Source: UBA7957 sp965222695 (lineage in GTDB: Bacteria > Pseudomonadota > Gammaproteobacteria > Granulosicoccales > Granulosicoccaceae). Taken from it: a DNA stretch of 64,000 bases. The stretch is taken from positions 1,736,001-1,800,000 of the forward strand of contig OZ244967.1 of NCBI GenBank assembly GCA_965222695.1, in the 5' to 3' direction. Of this stretch, positions 9,074 to 17,946 are shown piece by piece. The position numbers were made by a program, and so were the translations under genes. The notes beneath the pieces were generated by a model. It saw only the letters and a program-made list of their open reading frames with translations. It did no database searches and was not told where the DNA came from. Numbering within the stretch: position 1 is the stretch's first letter; each line of letters begins with the position of its first letter.

Positions 9074-9472
9074 CTACTGATTAAATCTGGCGGTGACCTT
9101 TATCTCAACCTTGGCTTCCGGAAGAGCCAGGCCAGCTACTGCAACTGCTGTCCAGGACGGATGAGGCTCTGAGATATACTTTGCCTTTTCGCCAATCATT
9201 AGTTCAAAGTGCTCATGCATATCTCCAACATGGAAGCTGTCAATACTAATGATATTGGAAAAATCCAGATTTTGACTTTGTAAAATATAGCCTACAGCTT
9301 GAAAGGCATTGTCCATTTGCGATGCAAGTTCTTTTGGCAAATTGCCATCCTGATCAAACCCTAGCTGGCCGGAGATGATCAACAACTCACCGCTCTTGAC
9401 CGCGGGAGCGAATTGATAGTCATTGTAGTAGGCTTCCATGCCTTCAGGAATTATTGGAATAAATGCACTCAT
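9074..9472 (-). CDS. Rid family (YjgF/YER057c/UK114) protein lacking the RidA Arg
   Basis: A 132-residue Rid-family protein; members form trimers with ligand pockets between subunits. RidA itself hydrolyses reactive enamines and imines released by PLP enzymes using a conserved Arg in a PAR motif. Here that position reads PSW (W107) in PSWTAVAVAGL, so canonical imine deaminase activity is doubtful and the protein belongs among the Arg-less Rid subgroups. A strong GAGGAG lies before the ATG. It is 59 bp downstream of a class III aminotransferase gene and is probably co-transcribed with it, fitting a role in handling that enzyme's product. Exact function unknown. Confidence 0.85.
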   Translation of the reverse strand: MSAFIPIIPEGMEAYYNDYQFAPAVKSGELLIISGQLGFDQDGNLPKELASQMDNAFQAVGYILQSQNLDFSNIISIDSFHVGDMHEHFELMIGEKAKYISEPHPSWTAVAVAGLALPEAKVEIKVTARFNQ

Positions 9473-9531
9473 AGAATTCTCCTCTAATGAATAGATTCTT
9501 TTTTTGCTCGGTAAGTTAAATTATTGAGCCC

Positions 9532-10806
9532 TCAGTCAAACCAACCCTGATGTCCGCCACCTTGTGCGCTTTTAATCGTATCTTCAAATTTTTCTGCAAA
9601 CTCGGTAATATGCTCATCATTCAGAACTAGCGGTGGGTAAAGTTTAAAAATGGGCGCATGCTGGGAACTGGTTACCACATTAACGCCACGTTGCCACATA
9701 CCGCCGAAAGCTTCGAGCGCGGTGAAGTTTTCCTCATTGACTTCAATCGAGTAAAGCATGCCGTTTCGTTCAAGGCGGTTGATATGATCAGGATATATCT
9801 TCTGAAGATCAAGAATAACTTGTTCTAATTTATCGCCCATTTTCATTGCCTGGGGCAGCAGCCGCTCAGTCTCTAAAATAGCTGCATTTGTGGCTCGGCA
9901 ACCAACATTCGACCATGCATAAGAAGACATACTGCGGTAAGGATTCGGAGCCCAAAAGTCAAGCATGTTTTCAGCGCAAATCACCGCCGCCATAGGGAAG
10001 ACGCCCCCGCAAAATCCCTTGCCCACACAGATCATATCAGGATCAACATTGTAAGGAGTCACTCCCCATACATCGCCCAATCGCCCCATACCTGTAACAA
10101 CTTCATCAATAATGAGTTTGGACCCATTCTCATCGCAAAGGCGCCTGACCTCGGACCAGAAATTCGGATCGGTACTTTGGCGGCCGCTGAAGTCTGTTTG
10201 TACGACTTCGAGGATGACACAGGCGGTGCGTTCGCTGATAATCGCCGCTAAAGAGCCGGCATCATTAAAATCAAATGACCGGAAGCCAGGCACAAGCGGC
10301 TCGGCCCAAGCTCTGCAATCATCCGCGGTCATCATGGTCAAAGATATTCCGGTATGGCCATGGTAGGCATTTGCTGCGTATAGCACTTCGTAACGCCCGG
10401 TTGCGCCACGAGCAAGTTTTATTGCTTCGTCAACCGCTTCAGAGCCCGTTACGCAGGGTAGGGAAATCTTTAAACGGTCGGGTGTAGTTCGCGCAAGTGT
10501 TTTAACCAGTTCACCTTTTGCTTCGGAGAACCAGAACAGGCTGCCGAAATCCTCTTCCTTAAGCGCTTTCTCAGTTTCGGCAATCACCGCAGAGTTGCGA
10601 TGACCAAGATTATTCAAACCACCGACCCCCCAGAAATCAAGCACTCGATTGCCTTCGGTGTCCCAGATATAGGCGCCCTCGCCCCATGCCTCGATAAAAT
10701 AGTAACCCATTCCCTCTGTTGCTTTAACTCGCTCTATTCCAAAGTATTGAGCATATTCTTCCATAAATTGCTGCCGGCTTGGTCCGCCACGATTAGGATT
10801 TGACAC
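9532..10806 (-). CDS. Class III aminotransferase
   Basis: A 424-residue PLP-dependent class III aminotransferase or aminomutase-like enzyme. Lys263 in VGKGFCGG is the Schiff-base residue, D234 in LIIDEVVTGMG binds the pyridine nitrogen, and TGSEAVDEA near 120 binds phosphate. Start is GTG with GGAGG 10 bases upstream; there is no better ATG. It closely resembles the frameshifted gene upstream (11067-12351), sharing GFRSFDF, RRLCDENG and PYRS(M/V)SSYAWSNVGCR, so the two are a tandem duplication. Both carry the motif TTGACTTTTRACGACAA upstream. The Rid gene follows in the same operon. Substrate unknown; an amine or omega-amino acid fits the neighbourhood. Confidence 0.88.
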   Translation of the reverse strand: MSNPNRGGPSRQQFMEEYAQYFGIERVKATEGMGYYFIEAWGEGAYIWDTEGNRVLDFWGVGGLNNLGHRNSAVIAETEKALKEEDFGSLFWFSEAKGELVKTLARTTPDRLKISLPCVTGSEAVDEAIKLARGATGRYEVLYAANAYHGHTGISLTMMTADDCRAWAEPLVPGFRSFDFNDAGSLAAIISERTACVILEVVQTDFSGRQSTDPNFWSEVRRLCDENGSKLIIDEVVTGMGRLGDVWGVTPYNVDPDMICVGKGFCGGVFPMAAVICAENMLDFWAPNPYRSMSSYAWSNVGCRATNAAILETERLLPQAMKMGDKLEQVILDLQKIYPDHINRLERNGMLYSIEVNEENFTALEAFGGMWQRGVNVVTSSQHAPIFKLYPPLVLNDEHITEFAEKFEDTIKSAQGGGHQGWFD

Positions 10807-10884
10807 GATGATTTTCCTCCACTTTGGATTTAATTCGTTTAAACGTGCACAAACATCATCCTAGTTAAGCGTTTCTATGGCGAC

Positions 10885-10901
10885 TTGACTTTTAACGACA
10901 A
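10885..10901. promoter_or_regulatory. Candidate operator copy 1 (TTGACTTTTAACGACAA)
   Basis: A 17-base motif about 80 bp upstream of the GTG of the aminotransferase at 9532-10806. A 16/17 match lies at 12442-12458, about 90 bp upstream of the paralogous aminotransferase. Matching distances and duplicated genes suggest a shared regulator site, plausibly for the AraC-type protein at 12499. The assignment is an inference. Confidence 0.45.
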
Positions 10902-11066
10902 CTTATTGGCCTTTCGTGACACAACTAAAAATTAGACAGAAAGGCCCCTGAGGTTTGGTGAAATCGTAATAAATTTTAATTTGCTCAAGTACTGCACAAA
11001 CTCATAGGTTTGATATCCGTGAACAACTGGATTACAGCCGCTCACGAATTACGCGGTTAGGCAGCA

Positions 11067-12351
11067 CTAGAACCATTGTTGATGACCACCGCCCTGGGCT
11101 TGCGCCATGGTTTTGTCCCATGCCTTGGCAAAGATATCGATATGTTCCTCCGTGACGATCAGCGGAGGCATCACCTTGACGATTGGACCGTGTTGTGAAC
11201 TGGGATAGATATTGACATCATTTTCCCACATACCACCAAACGCTTCGAGAGCATTGAATTTATCCTCGTCTAGCCTGACAGACCAAATCAAACCGGTACG
11301 TTCAATGTCAATAATATAACCTGGGTATTTATCCATCGATTCTGCAAGCACGGCATCCAGTTTATCTCCTACTTTCAAAGCTTGAGGCAGTAATCGTTCG
11401 GTTTCCTCAATCGCCTTTTTTTGTGTACGGCAACCTACATTCGACCATGCATAGGATGAGACACTTCGGTAGGGATTCGGTCCCCAAAATTCAAGCATCT
11501 CGCGGGTACATATCACACCGGCCATAGGTACAGCGCCACCTGAGAAACCCTTGCCGACACATATTGCATCGGGTTTGATACCGAGCGCCTCGCATCCCCA
11601 GACGGTTCCGAGACGACCCATGCCGGTAATCACTTCGTCGATGATCAACTTCGCACCGTTTTCGTCACACAATCGACGTACTTCTTGCCAGAAATTCGGA
11701 TCTTGAGATTTTCGGCCGCTCCAATCGGTCTGTACCGGCTCAAGGATAACCGCCGCTGTTCGGTTGCTGATAATTTCAGCCAGTGAGCCGGCATCGTCAA
11801 AAATCAAATGAACGAAATCCAGCAACCAACGGTTCTGCCCAGGCGCGCATATCATCCGAAGCCATCATCGTCAGTGACAATCCGGTGTGACCGTGGTAAG
11901 CATGCTTTGCGTAAAGAATCTCGTACCTGCCTGTCGCACCGCGGGCCAGCTTCAACGCCTCATCAACGGCTTCCGACCCTGTTACAGCACCGAGGGCGCA
12001 ACAAAGCTCTTCGGTGGGTACTGTGCGGGCCATAGCGGCCATCAATTCACCTTTCGCCTCTGAGGGCCAAAAGAAAGTCCCAAAGTCCTCCTCTTCCACA
12101 GCAAGCTTGTATTCTGTCTCCATTATCGGGTTTTTGTGCCCGAGATTGAAAACACCTCCAGCGACGAAAAAATCAAGTACCTTGCGGCCGTCCTTATCGA
12201 TAACGAATGGGCCTTCTCCGGATTTCTCCAGAAACATGTATCCCATGTTTTCTATACCCTCCAGTCGGCCGCCCCAGTATTTGGAGTATTTTTCAAAATA
12301 ATCCTGCACTGCAGAACTGCGTGGAAATTCATCTGTATCGGTTTCTGACAT
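11067..12351 (-). pseudogene. Class III aminotransferase with a single-base frameshift
   Basis: A full-length class III aminotransferase reading frame broken once. Codons from ATG 12351 run to a TGA at 11797-11799 right after GFRSFDF. The rest of the protein (DDAGSLAEIISNRT onward) continues in another frame to 11067. Removing one T from the T5 run (A5 at 11799-11803 on +) restores FDFDDAGSLA, matching FDFNDAGSLA of the paralogue at 9532-10806. The 1285-base span is one base more than a multiple of three. The second half keeps LIIDEVITGMG and the lysine motif VGKGFSGG. Everything else looks undamaged, so this is a recent mutation, a sequencing error in a homopolymer, or less likely a slippery site. 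A GGAGGAG ribosome site precedes the ATG. Confidence 0.85.
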
Positions 12352-12400
12352 CGCCCTTCTCCTCCTCTACAACAGTTTATGGTGTTTTTTTGATTTTATA

Positions 12401-12422
12401 GATACATTGTTTGATATGTATC
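12401..12422. promoter_or_regulatory. Perfect inverted repeat in divergent promoter region
   Basis: GATACAT, an 8-base spacer, then ATGTATC form a perfect 7-bp inverted repeat between the divergent aminotransferase (start 12351) and AraC-type regulator (start 12499) genes. It is a candidate operator for dimeric binding. It lies 50 bp from the aminotransferase ATG. Confidence 0.45.
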
Positions 12423-12441
12423 GCCCACTGCCGACTTAAAA

Positions 12442-12458
12442 TTGACTTTTGACGACAA
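12442..12458. promoter_or_regulatory. Candidate operator copy 2 (TTGACTTTTGACGACAA)
   Basis: Matches the motif at 10885-10901 at 16 of 17 positions. Here TTGACT could also be the -35 box of the rightward araC-type gene, with a weak -10 (CATAGT) 19 bases further. The copy at 10885 has no rightward gene to serve, which favours an operator role for the leftward aminotransferases. Confidence 0.45.
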
Positions 12459-12498
12459 GCCATTACCATAGTTATTTCGAGGTTAGTGAGAATGCATA

Positions 12499-13539
12499 GT
12501 GAAAAAGCTAAGGCATACAGCATCGACCCCTCCGTGGACACGCTCGGGTTATATGAATGTTATTATTCGTTATCTTGAACGACTTGAAATAGACCCGATT
12601 GATGTTGTCGGCCTTGAAGGACTGCGTATTACCAATGTCTCAGACCCTTATCGCAAAGTCGACCTGCTCACCGTGCTTCGAGCTTTCCGCAAAGCCTCAC
12701 AGGTTACAGGCCGCCCTGACATAGCTCTTGAGTCGGGTATGAGCGAACCTTTGAAAGAATGGGGGCCGTTAATTTTCCTGTTCATCAATGCACCAACCGT
12801 CAGTGAGGTATTTAAAGATCTGTGCCGCTATGGCGCGGTTCTACAAAGCCAAGCGCGCTTTAATCTTATCTCCGATGAGAAACGGTTTGGCATTGAATAC
12901 AGCTCCAATCATCCGGAGCTATTGGGTTGGGATCTGGATAACGAGATAACTATCGCGTTAATTATGAGGATGGTTAATGACCTTACCGGCAGTTTCGTAA
13001 CGCCAAACAAGCTGATGTTTGAACATCATCCAATCTGTGGAATAGAAAAATACCGGAAATGGTTAGGTACGACGCCAAAGTTTGGCGCATCGAATAATGC
13101 TGTCATTTATTCAGCAAATCTTGGTGAACGTGTTTTGTCAAACGCCAACCCCGGCCTTTATAATGTTCTCAAGCGACATATGCGGGATCTGACTGAAACG
13201 GAAATCTTCGAGGATAGTTTACACCACTTTGTACGTAACAATATTAGTCGAGGGCTCAGTCAGGGTACTGCCAGTCTTGAAGACGTTTCGGCGGAACTTG
13301 GCCTTGAACCGCGCACCTTGCAACGCCGCCTTAAGGATGAAAATACAAGCTTTCAAGAATTGACTGACGAAATAAGAAAAACACGGGCCTTTTATTTCCT
13401 TGAGAAAACCCGACTTGGAATAACCGACATCGCACATGAATTGGGCTACGCAGAAGCAAGCGTATTTATCCGCTCATTCAAGCGTTGGACCGGGCAGTCT
13501 CCGGGAAAATATCGACAACTTGCCAAGTCTCGTAACTGA
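12499..13539 (+). CDS. AraC-family transcriptional regulator
   Basis: A 346-residue regulator with an N-terminal arabinose-binding-type (PF12625-like) sensing domain (about 20-210) and a C-terminal AraC double helix-turn-helix (about 250-342). LEDVSAELGLEPRTLQRRL is the first HTH and ITDIAHELGYAEASVFIRSF the second, followed by the family ending W(T)GQSPGKYR. Start is GTG, with a GAGG-like site upstream. It is divergent from the frameshifted aminotransferase, and the shared region contains an inverted repeat and a motif also found before the second aminotransferase. It most likely controls the amine-catabolism genes in response to a small ligand. Target genes are inferred from position. Confidence 0.88.
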   Translation: MKKLRHTASTPPWTRSGYMNVIIRYLERLEIDPIDVVGLEGLRITNVSDPYRKVDLLTVLRAFRKASQVTGRPDIALESGMSEPLKEWGPLIFLFINAPTVSEVFKDLCRYGAVLQSQARFNLISDEKRFGIEYSSNHPELLGWDLDNEITIALIMRMVNDLTGSFVTPNKLMFEHHPICGIEKYRKWLGTTPKFGASNNAVIYSANLGERVLSNANPGLYNVLKRHMRDLTETEIFEDSLHHFVRNNISRGLSQGTASLEDVSAELGLEPRTLQRRLKDENTSFQELTDEIRKTRAFYFLEKTRLGITDIAHELGYAEASVFIRSFKRWTGQSPGKYRQLAKSRN

Positions 13540-13588
13540 GACCTTCACCATACTCAAAAAAATGGTTTTGAATGAATAATATGTGAAT

Positions 13589-15136
13589 TCATGACGTCGC
13601 CTTCCCCATCAGGATACGAACAATATCGTCCCACACAGAGCTCCACTTGGCCGTATCTTCCTTGCTGTGTTGAGGAGTGATTAATAGCATATTAAAGTAA
13701 GGCATGATCATGATTCCGCGATTCCAGGCATAGGCATGACTAAACTCAAACATGCCACCGAAACCTATACCCACAGAAGCCGAAACCGGATCATAACAAC
13801 GTTCGGGGATAAATGTGTACGAAATTCGGTTGCCCATGACTTCGACCAGGAACGGCGCATTATATTTTTCGATCGATGCTTTCATGCCCGCCACCATATC
13901 AGAAACGTGTTCACCGATTTTGCCGTAGACTTCATCCGTCAGCACTTCTTCAAGCGTGACCCTTAATGCCCTGGCCGAAGCCGTGTTGCCCGACAGCAAA
14001 GTGCCAAGTTGACCCAATGCCGCTTCTGCAAAAAGCCCGTTTTCTTCAGTTTGACGATATAATTCGCGAGCTATATCCTCTCGCATACCGAACACACCGG
14101 TAGGCACACCGCTGGCTATTGACTTACCACATGTCCAAAAATCATAGTAACCCTTCAACTCCAGCTCACCTACGGCGCCGCGAGGACCGGCTGAGAGAGT
14201 ATGAGTTTCGTCGTAGCACAACAGAGTACCGTATTTTTGGCAAAGTTCGTAGACGCGTTTATTGTAGTCATCAATCGGCCATGCCCAGCCAAAATTGGAC
14301 ATTATCGGCTCCATCATGACTACCGCCACTTTTTTATCCTTTAACGCTTCTTCCAGGGAATCCAGATCGTTAAAATCGAATACTCGGGTATGATGGTTAA
14401 TTTCCTTGGTTTGGTAAATATTCATACCATGGAACCGACTGATAACACCGGGTGCAACTTTAAGATATTGGGTGTCTTCAATATTCCCGTGGTAAGTAAA
14501 ATTCGGGATGGCAATGATATTGCGATCGGTGAACTGACGCGAGATAGCCAGGACAGCCCGATTGGAGTCCGAAGCAGAAAGGTTTGCCATCCAGCATGGG
14601 AGGCCGAATTTCTCCGCCAATAATTCAGTTGCGCGCACGCCGTCCTCATTGCAAGCCATGGTACACAGCCCGTCTTCCAGCATTACTTGGGCGGCGGCTT
14701 TTACAGCCGGATTCTCACCGCCATGGCCGAACATGTCGGGGGTGTCACCGAGGCTTAAATCAAGATATTCGTTACCGTCCAGATCCCAGAACTTGTTGCC
14801 GTAAGATCTCGAACTATAGATATTCTGAGCCATGTTGTTCCAATCTTTCTGATGATTGCCCAATACGCCGAAAGGTGAGGATTTAAATGCCCGCTCCATC
14901 ATGGATTTGCTTTTAGGTTGCTTTGCATGCCACTCGGCCATCTCCTTTTCGGCAAGCTGCATAATCTTTTCGCGTGGTATCACCCCGGGAAGTTCAGTCG
15001 GATAAGAGTCTTCAAGCGACGCATTGGGGCTGTACTTCAGCGCCGTTGCGGTCATGATTCCGCCTTCCGCCGCAACGCGGGCGGGAACTTTACGTCCTTC
15101 GGCTGCATCGCTATTGACTTTGCTTAACATGGGCAT
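13589..15136 (-). CDS. Class III aminotransferase, glutamate-1-semialdehyde-aminomutase-like
   Basis: A 515-residue class III PLP enzyme with an N-terminal extension of about 100 residues before the catalytic domain. K338 in TCGKSIASG is the predicted Schiff-base lysine and D309 in LLCYDETHTLS binds the PLP ring. The C-terminal part contains SYTFIPERCYDP and a hydrophobic ending. The ATG at 15136 has GAGGTAA close upstream. An internal ATG at 15055 with AAGGCGG before it is an alternative that would shorten the protein by 27 residues. It differs clearly from the duplicated pair at 9.5-12.4 kb. It is convergent with the araC-type gene and separated from the S58 peptidase gene by a large palindromic element. 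Substrate unknown. Confidence 0.83.
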   Translation of the reverse strand: MPMLSKVNSDAAEGRKVPARVAAEGGIMTATALKYSPNASLEDSYPTELPGVIPREKIMQLAEKEMAEWHAKQPKSKSMMERAFKSSPFGVLGNHQKDWNNMAQNIYSSRSYGNKFWDLDGNEYLDLSLGDTPDMFGHGGENPAVKAAAQVMLEDGLCTMACNEDGVRATELLAEKFGLPCWMANLSASDSNRAVLAISRQFTDRNIIAIPNFTYHGNIEDTQYLKVAPGVISRFHGMNIYQTKEINHHTRVFDFNDLDSLEEALKDKKVAVVMMEPIMSNFGWAWPIDDYNKRVYELCQKYGTLLCYDETHTLSAGPRGAVGELELKGYYDFWTCGKSIASGVPTGVFGMREDIARELYRQTEENGLFAEAALGQLGTLLSGNTASARALRVTLEEVLTDEVYGKIGEHVSDMVAGMKASIEKYNAPFLVEVMGNRISYTFIPERCYDPVSASVGIGFGGMFEFSHAYAWNRGIMIMPYFNMLLITPQHSKEDTAKWSSVWDDIVRILMGKATS

Positions 15137-15208
15137 TTACCTCAGCAGTAAAATAAAGTATAAATAATGATATTGAGTTCGATTATCCAGTGGCTCACAA
15201 CATATTGG

Positions 15209-15230
15209 CACCACCCGCACGGGTGGATTT
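15209..15230. repeat. Single CACCACCC...GGGTGGA half-element
   Basis: A small palindrome (CCACCC-GCAC-GGGTGG, 15211-15226) resembling one arm of the 220-bp element at 32070-32289. No partner arm was seen nearby, so it may be a solitary relic of that family or coincidence. Confidence 0.35.
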
Positions 15231-15310
15231 CATTGCTCTGCCTTTCCCGAATAAAATACAACGGTTTTACTGACTTTCAATATGCGCCTTTTGGGTGTTA
15301 CACAGTAGGA

Positions 15311-15530
15311 CTAGTACATCGACCACCTTATATTGACGGATAAGTAACAAGACATGCGGCCGCTTCTGAGTCTCTGTTAGGCGTGTGTTGGAAGAAGTGT
15401 AGCCGCCAGGGATGGCGGCTCCAAGCCTCCATGGACGGATTTACGGCGTCTTCTGGAAACATACGCCTAACAGAGACGGTGCTTGCTGCAGGTATCTTTA
15501 TCCGTCAATATAAGGTGGTCGATGTACTAG
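15311..15530. repeat. 220-bp nested palindromic intergenic element (element A)
   Basis: The outer arms (15311-15343 and 15498-15530) are perfect 33-base inverted repeats, beginning CTAGTACATCGACC on the left. Inside lie second arms, GTCTCTGTTAGGCGT (15370-15384) and its complement (15463-15477), and a central hairpin AGCCGCC-AGGGAT-GGCGGCT (15401-15420). The stretch after the hairpin (ending TTTACGGCGTCTTCTGG) matches the core of the element at 37054-37170. No open frame of note is inside. The element fills most of the 407-bp gap 15137-15543. It looks like a MITE or palindromic intergenic unit able to form a cruciform. Confidence 0.8.
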
Positions 15531-15543
15531 CTTAGGTGTGGAA

Positions 15544-16722
15544 TCATCCCTTCCCTTCAAGGCGTCCATTTGTCTTGAGTATATCCTGCACTTGATCGTG
15601 CGGTAAGGCGAACAATGTGTTGCCATTTATGCCTACCATGGTTTCAGCCGCTACCATGGCATTGAGAATCGCCTCCTCGGTGGCTTCAATCACCGCCCTG
15701 TACAGAGGATCCATCATTTCGTGCGGAAGGCAATCGCGGGCTAATACTCGCGTAGGTTCGCACAATGCTTCGCTGCTGTGCGCTGTACTGAACCCGAGAA
15801 AAATATCTCCGGACCCATCTTCAGCGCCACCACCAAGCAGACCTATACCGATTTGAATGCGCTTGCACATCTTATTCAGTTGAACAGGGCTAACCGGTGC
15901 ATCCGTAGCAATAACAACAATAATAGAACCGGTACCGGGCTGGATATTTTCCCCCCCTCCACCCGGAGCTACACCGTTGAGTACGGGATCGCAACCGGTG
16001 ATTATCTGACCCATGGGAATACCCTTGATCATAAAGCGTTCGCGAGATCCGTGATTGGCCTGTACAAAAACGCCCAAAGAGTAACCTCCTTCATCGTCCG
16101 TGAGTTGGCGAGAAGAGGAGCCGCTGCCGCCTTTAAAAAGATGGGTTTGCATGCCGGTGCCGCCACCAATATTGCCTTCCGGAATAGTACCCGCGCTTGC
16201 GTTTTCTATGGCTTCCACGGCGTGTTCGGGTTTGATATGGAATCCCCGACCGTTATTGATAAAACCATCATAGGTTTCTCCGGCAACCGGATAGTGAACC
16301 ACCGCTCCTTCAACCGGCCCCCCATAAAACGATAACTCCTGGAACAGATTGTGGTTCGCCCACCATTGATAGGCTGCGTCTCGCACCGTGCCCAGACTAA
16401 AGGTATTGGTTAACATCACCGGGCCATCGAAGCGGCCAAAGTCATCAATATAATGCGTTCCGGTCATCTCACCGTACCCATTAAGGGAATGGCGGCCGGC
16501 GACGACTGTCGTGCGTGTTTTTCCCCGCGGTAAAATGGCGGTAACGCCTGTTCGGGCAAATGGCGAATCATAGCTGACGTAATCTTCCGGCTCGCCCATG
16601 ACCAGCGTATAATAACCGACTTCGACTCCTGTAACATCAGTGATATTGTTATGCACGCCGGTTATCCCGCTGCAAGGGATACCAATATCCCTGGCGCGGG
16701 GTTTGTTCGAATTCTGATTCAT
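15544..16722 (-). CDS. S58 family (DmpA/BapA-like) aminopeptidase
   Basis: A 392-residue Ntn-type hydrolase of peptidase family S58 (P1/DmpA), self-processing enzymes that cleave N-terminal residues from peptides, amino-acid amides or beta-peptides. The predicted autoproteolysis site is G265-S266 in PGTGSIIVVIATDAP, with Ser266 becoming the nucleophile. The structural Asn in QANHGSRERF (N223) and the GYGEMTGTHYIDDFG stretch near 82-96 match the family. I place the start at ATG 16722, preceded by GTGGAG, rather than the ATG at 16737. The neighbouring C45 hydrolase gene is 65 bp upstream, on the same strand. The nylon-oligomer hydrolase NylC is a related autoprocessing enzyme. The natural substrate is unknown. 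Confidence 0.9.
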   Translation of the reverse strand: MNQNSNKPRARDIGIPCSGITGVHNNITDVTGVEVGYYTLVMGEPEDYVSYDSPFARTGVTAILPRGKTRTTVVAGRHSLNGYGEMTGTHYIDDFGRFDGPVMLTNTFSLGTVRDAAYQWWANHNLFQELSFYGGPVEGAVVHYPVAGETYDGFINNGRGFHIKPEHAVEAIENASAGTIPEGNIGGGTGMQTHLFKGGSGSSSRQLTDDEGGYSLGVFVQANHGSRERFMIKGIPMGQIITGCDPVLNGVAPGGGGENIQPGTGSIIVVIATDAPVSPVQLNKMCKRIQIGIGLLGGGAEDGSGDIFLGFSTAHSSEALCEPTRVLARDCLPHEMMDPLYRAVIEATEEAILNAMVAAETMVGINGNTLFALPHDQVQDILKTNGRLEGKG

Positions 16723-16787
16723 CGTTTTGCTCCACAATGCCGTCTTGCAGTATGTTTAACGCCTTAATTCTGTCTATATTAGCACAT

Positions 16788-17867
16788 TCAGTCAAAAGTA
16801 AATGGAATATAGGCCTCTTGACTGGGCGGACCGGGGGAAAAGTACAGCCTTGGAGACTCGGTGAATTCCATAACCATACTGTTGATCGTCGGAAGGGCGT
16901 CCTCGGCGTGACTGGAAATGGGGATTTCCCTCGAAGACAGAATTTCCTTTACGCGATCCGCCGTCAACGGCTGTTCGGCCATGGTCGCCTGTTGTTTAAG
17001 ATAGTCCAGGCGTGCCCTTGTATTAGCCACCTCAGTATCTTTCAATCGATCCCACAACTGAATGTCACGGCAGTAATTGCGGTTTACCAAGGGATGGTTG
17101 GTATGCCATATACGATTCAGCTCCGGTGCGGGAAGAAACTCCTCTACATGATTAGCCGAGACTTCAAAGGTCCGCACTTGATGTTGATCAATCAGACCGT
17201 AATTCATACCGGAAGCGTGAGTGAGTTGGGCAAGCAATTCCTGCCCCTGATTAATGGTGCGGCACCGTTCAAGCAATAAACGCGAGATAAATGTAACGGG
17301 CAACCCGCTTGAGCTGCGCGCCAGTTGACCCACATGGTTCAGGCAGACGCCCAAGTGGCGGCTCATACCGTCCTGGCAGATGATTCCGGCAATGGTTGAA
17401 TTGAGAATATCGATATCAGAGTCCGGATAACAGGTGCGTATTAGCGCATGGGTACCTATATAGCAATGCGGCAAGTCCTGAGTCTTTCCGAGTACCGGCG
17501 CCAATCCTTCACCTTGCGCGTAGCCGCCGATGGTTGTGCATTTTTCGATATAGATAAACTCAACTACAAAATCTATAAATTCGTCGACCAGTTGCCATGC
17601 ATATATCAGCCCATCCTCCACATTGCTGCCCTCGGCGATGGCTTGCACTTCCTCAAGCAAATGCGGTGTCCGGTGTTCGATGGTCGCCCGGTAATTTGTC
17701 GCTGCACTGAATTTTTCCAACAACGATGCAAAGGGCAAGTGCGTCGCCTCGGACATATCATGCTGCCAGCGTTCAATGGCACCCTGTATCACAGAACGCA
17801 GTGCTTCGCCGTGCGCTCGGCCGCGTTCACGTGACGTTCCATGTAATTCCAGATAAAAATCAGACAT
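16788..17867 (-). CDS. C45 family acyltransferase/amidase (isopenicillin-N acyltransferase-like)
   Basis: A 359-residue Ntn hydrolase of family C45, the fold of isopenicillin N acyltransferase and of N-acyl amino acid amidases. The predicted nucleophile is Cys110 in IEKCTTIGGYAQ, which would be exposed by autocleavage between K109 and C110. The stretch LGKTQDLPHCY just after it matches the family's GKxxD pattern, and NHPL and SSxxR motifs appear later. There is no signal peptide, so the enzyme is probably cytoplasmic. It sits between a beta-lactamase-fold relic and the S58 peptidase gene, downstream of a TRAP transporter, making an amide-hydrolysing group. Hydrolysis of an N-acylated amine or amino acid is more likely here than penicillin synthesis. 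Confidence 0.85.
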   Translation of the reverse strand: MSDFYLELHGTSRERGRAHGEALRSVIQGAIERWQHDMSEATHLPFASLLEKFSAATNYRATIEHRTPHLLEEVQAIAEGSNVEDGLIYAWQLVDEFIDFVVEFIYIEKCTTIGGYAQGEGLAPVLGKTQDLPHCYIGTHALIRTCYPDSDIDILNSTIAGIICQDGMSRHLGVCLNHVGQLARSSSGLPVTFISRLLLERCRTINQGQELLAQLTHASGMNYGLIDQHQVRTFEVSANHVEEFLPAPELNRIWHTNHPLVNRNYCRDIQLWDRLKDTEVANTRARLDYLKQQATMAEQPLTADRVKEILSSREIPISSHAEDALPTINSMVMEFTESPRLYFSPGPPSQEAYIPFTFD

Positions 17868-17946
17868 ACCGAAACCTCAAATAAAAAGTTAAAGACCTGT
17901 TGTTTTAAAGGGTTACCCGACTCCATTTCACCGGCATATAACCACC

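Noticed and set aside
15205..15222. TGGCAC at 15206 as a sigma-54 promoter
   Set aside because: No TTGC follows at the -12 distance; the same is true of TGGCAC at 37167.
15778..16335. 185-codon + strand frame inside the S58 peptidase gene
   Set aside because: Antisense to a gene with clear catalytic motifs, with no ribosome site or family features.
16788..17867. Penicillin biosynthesis role for the C45 protein
   Set aside because: No other beta-lactam biosynthetic gene (ACV synthetase, IPNS) is present; amide hydrolysis in a catabolic setting fits better.
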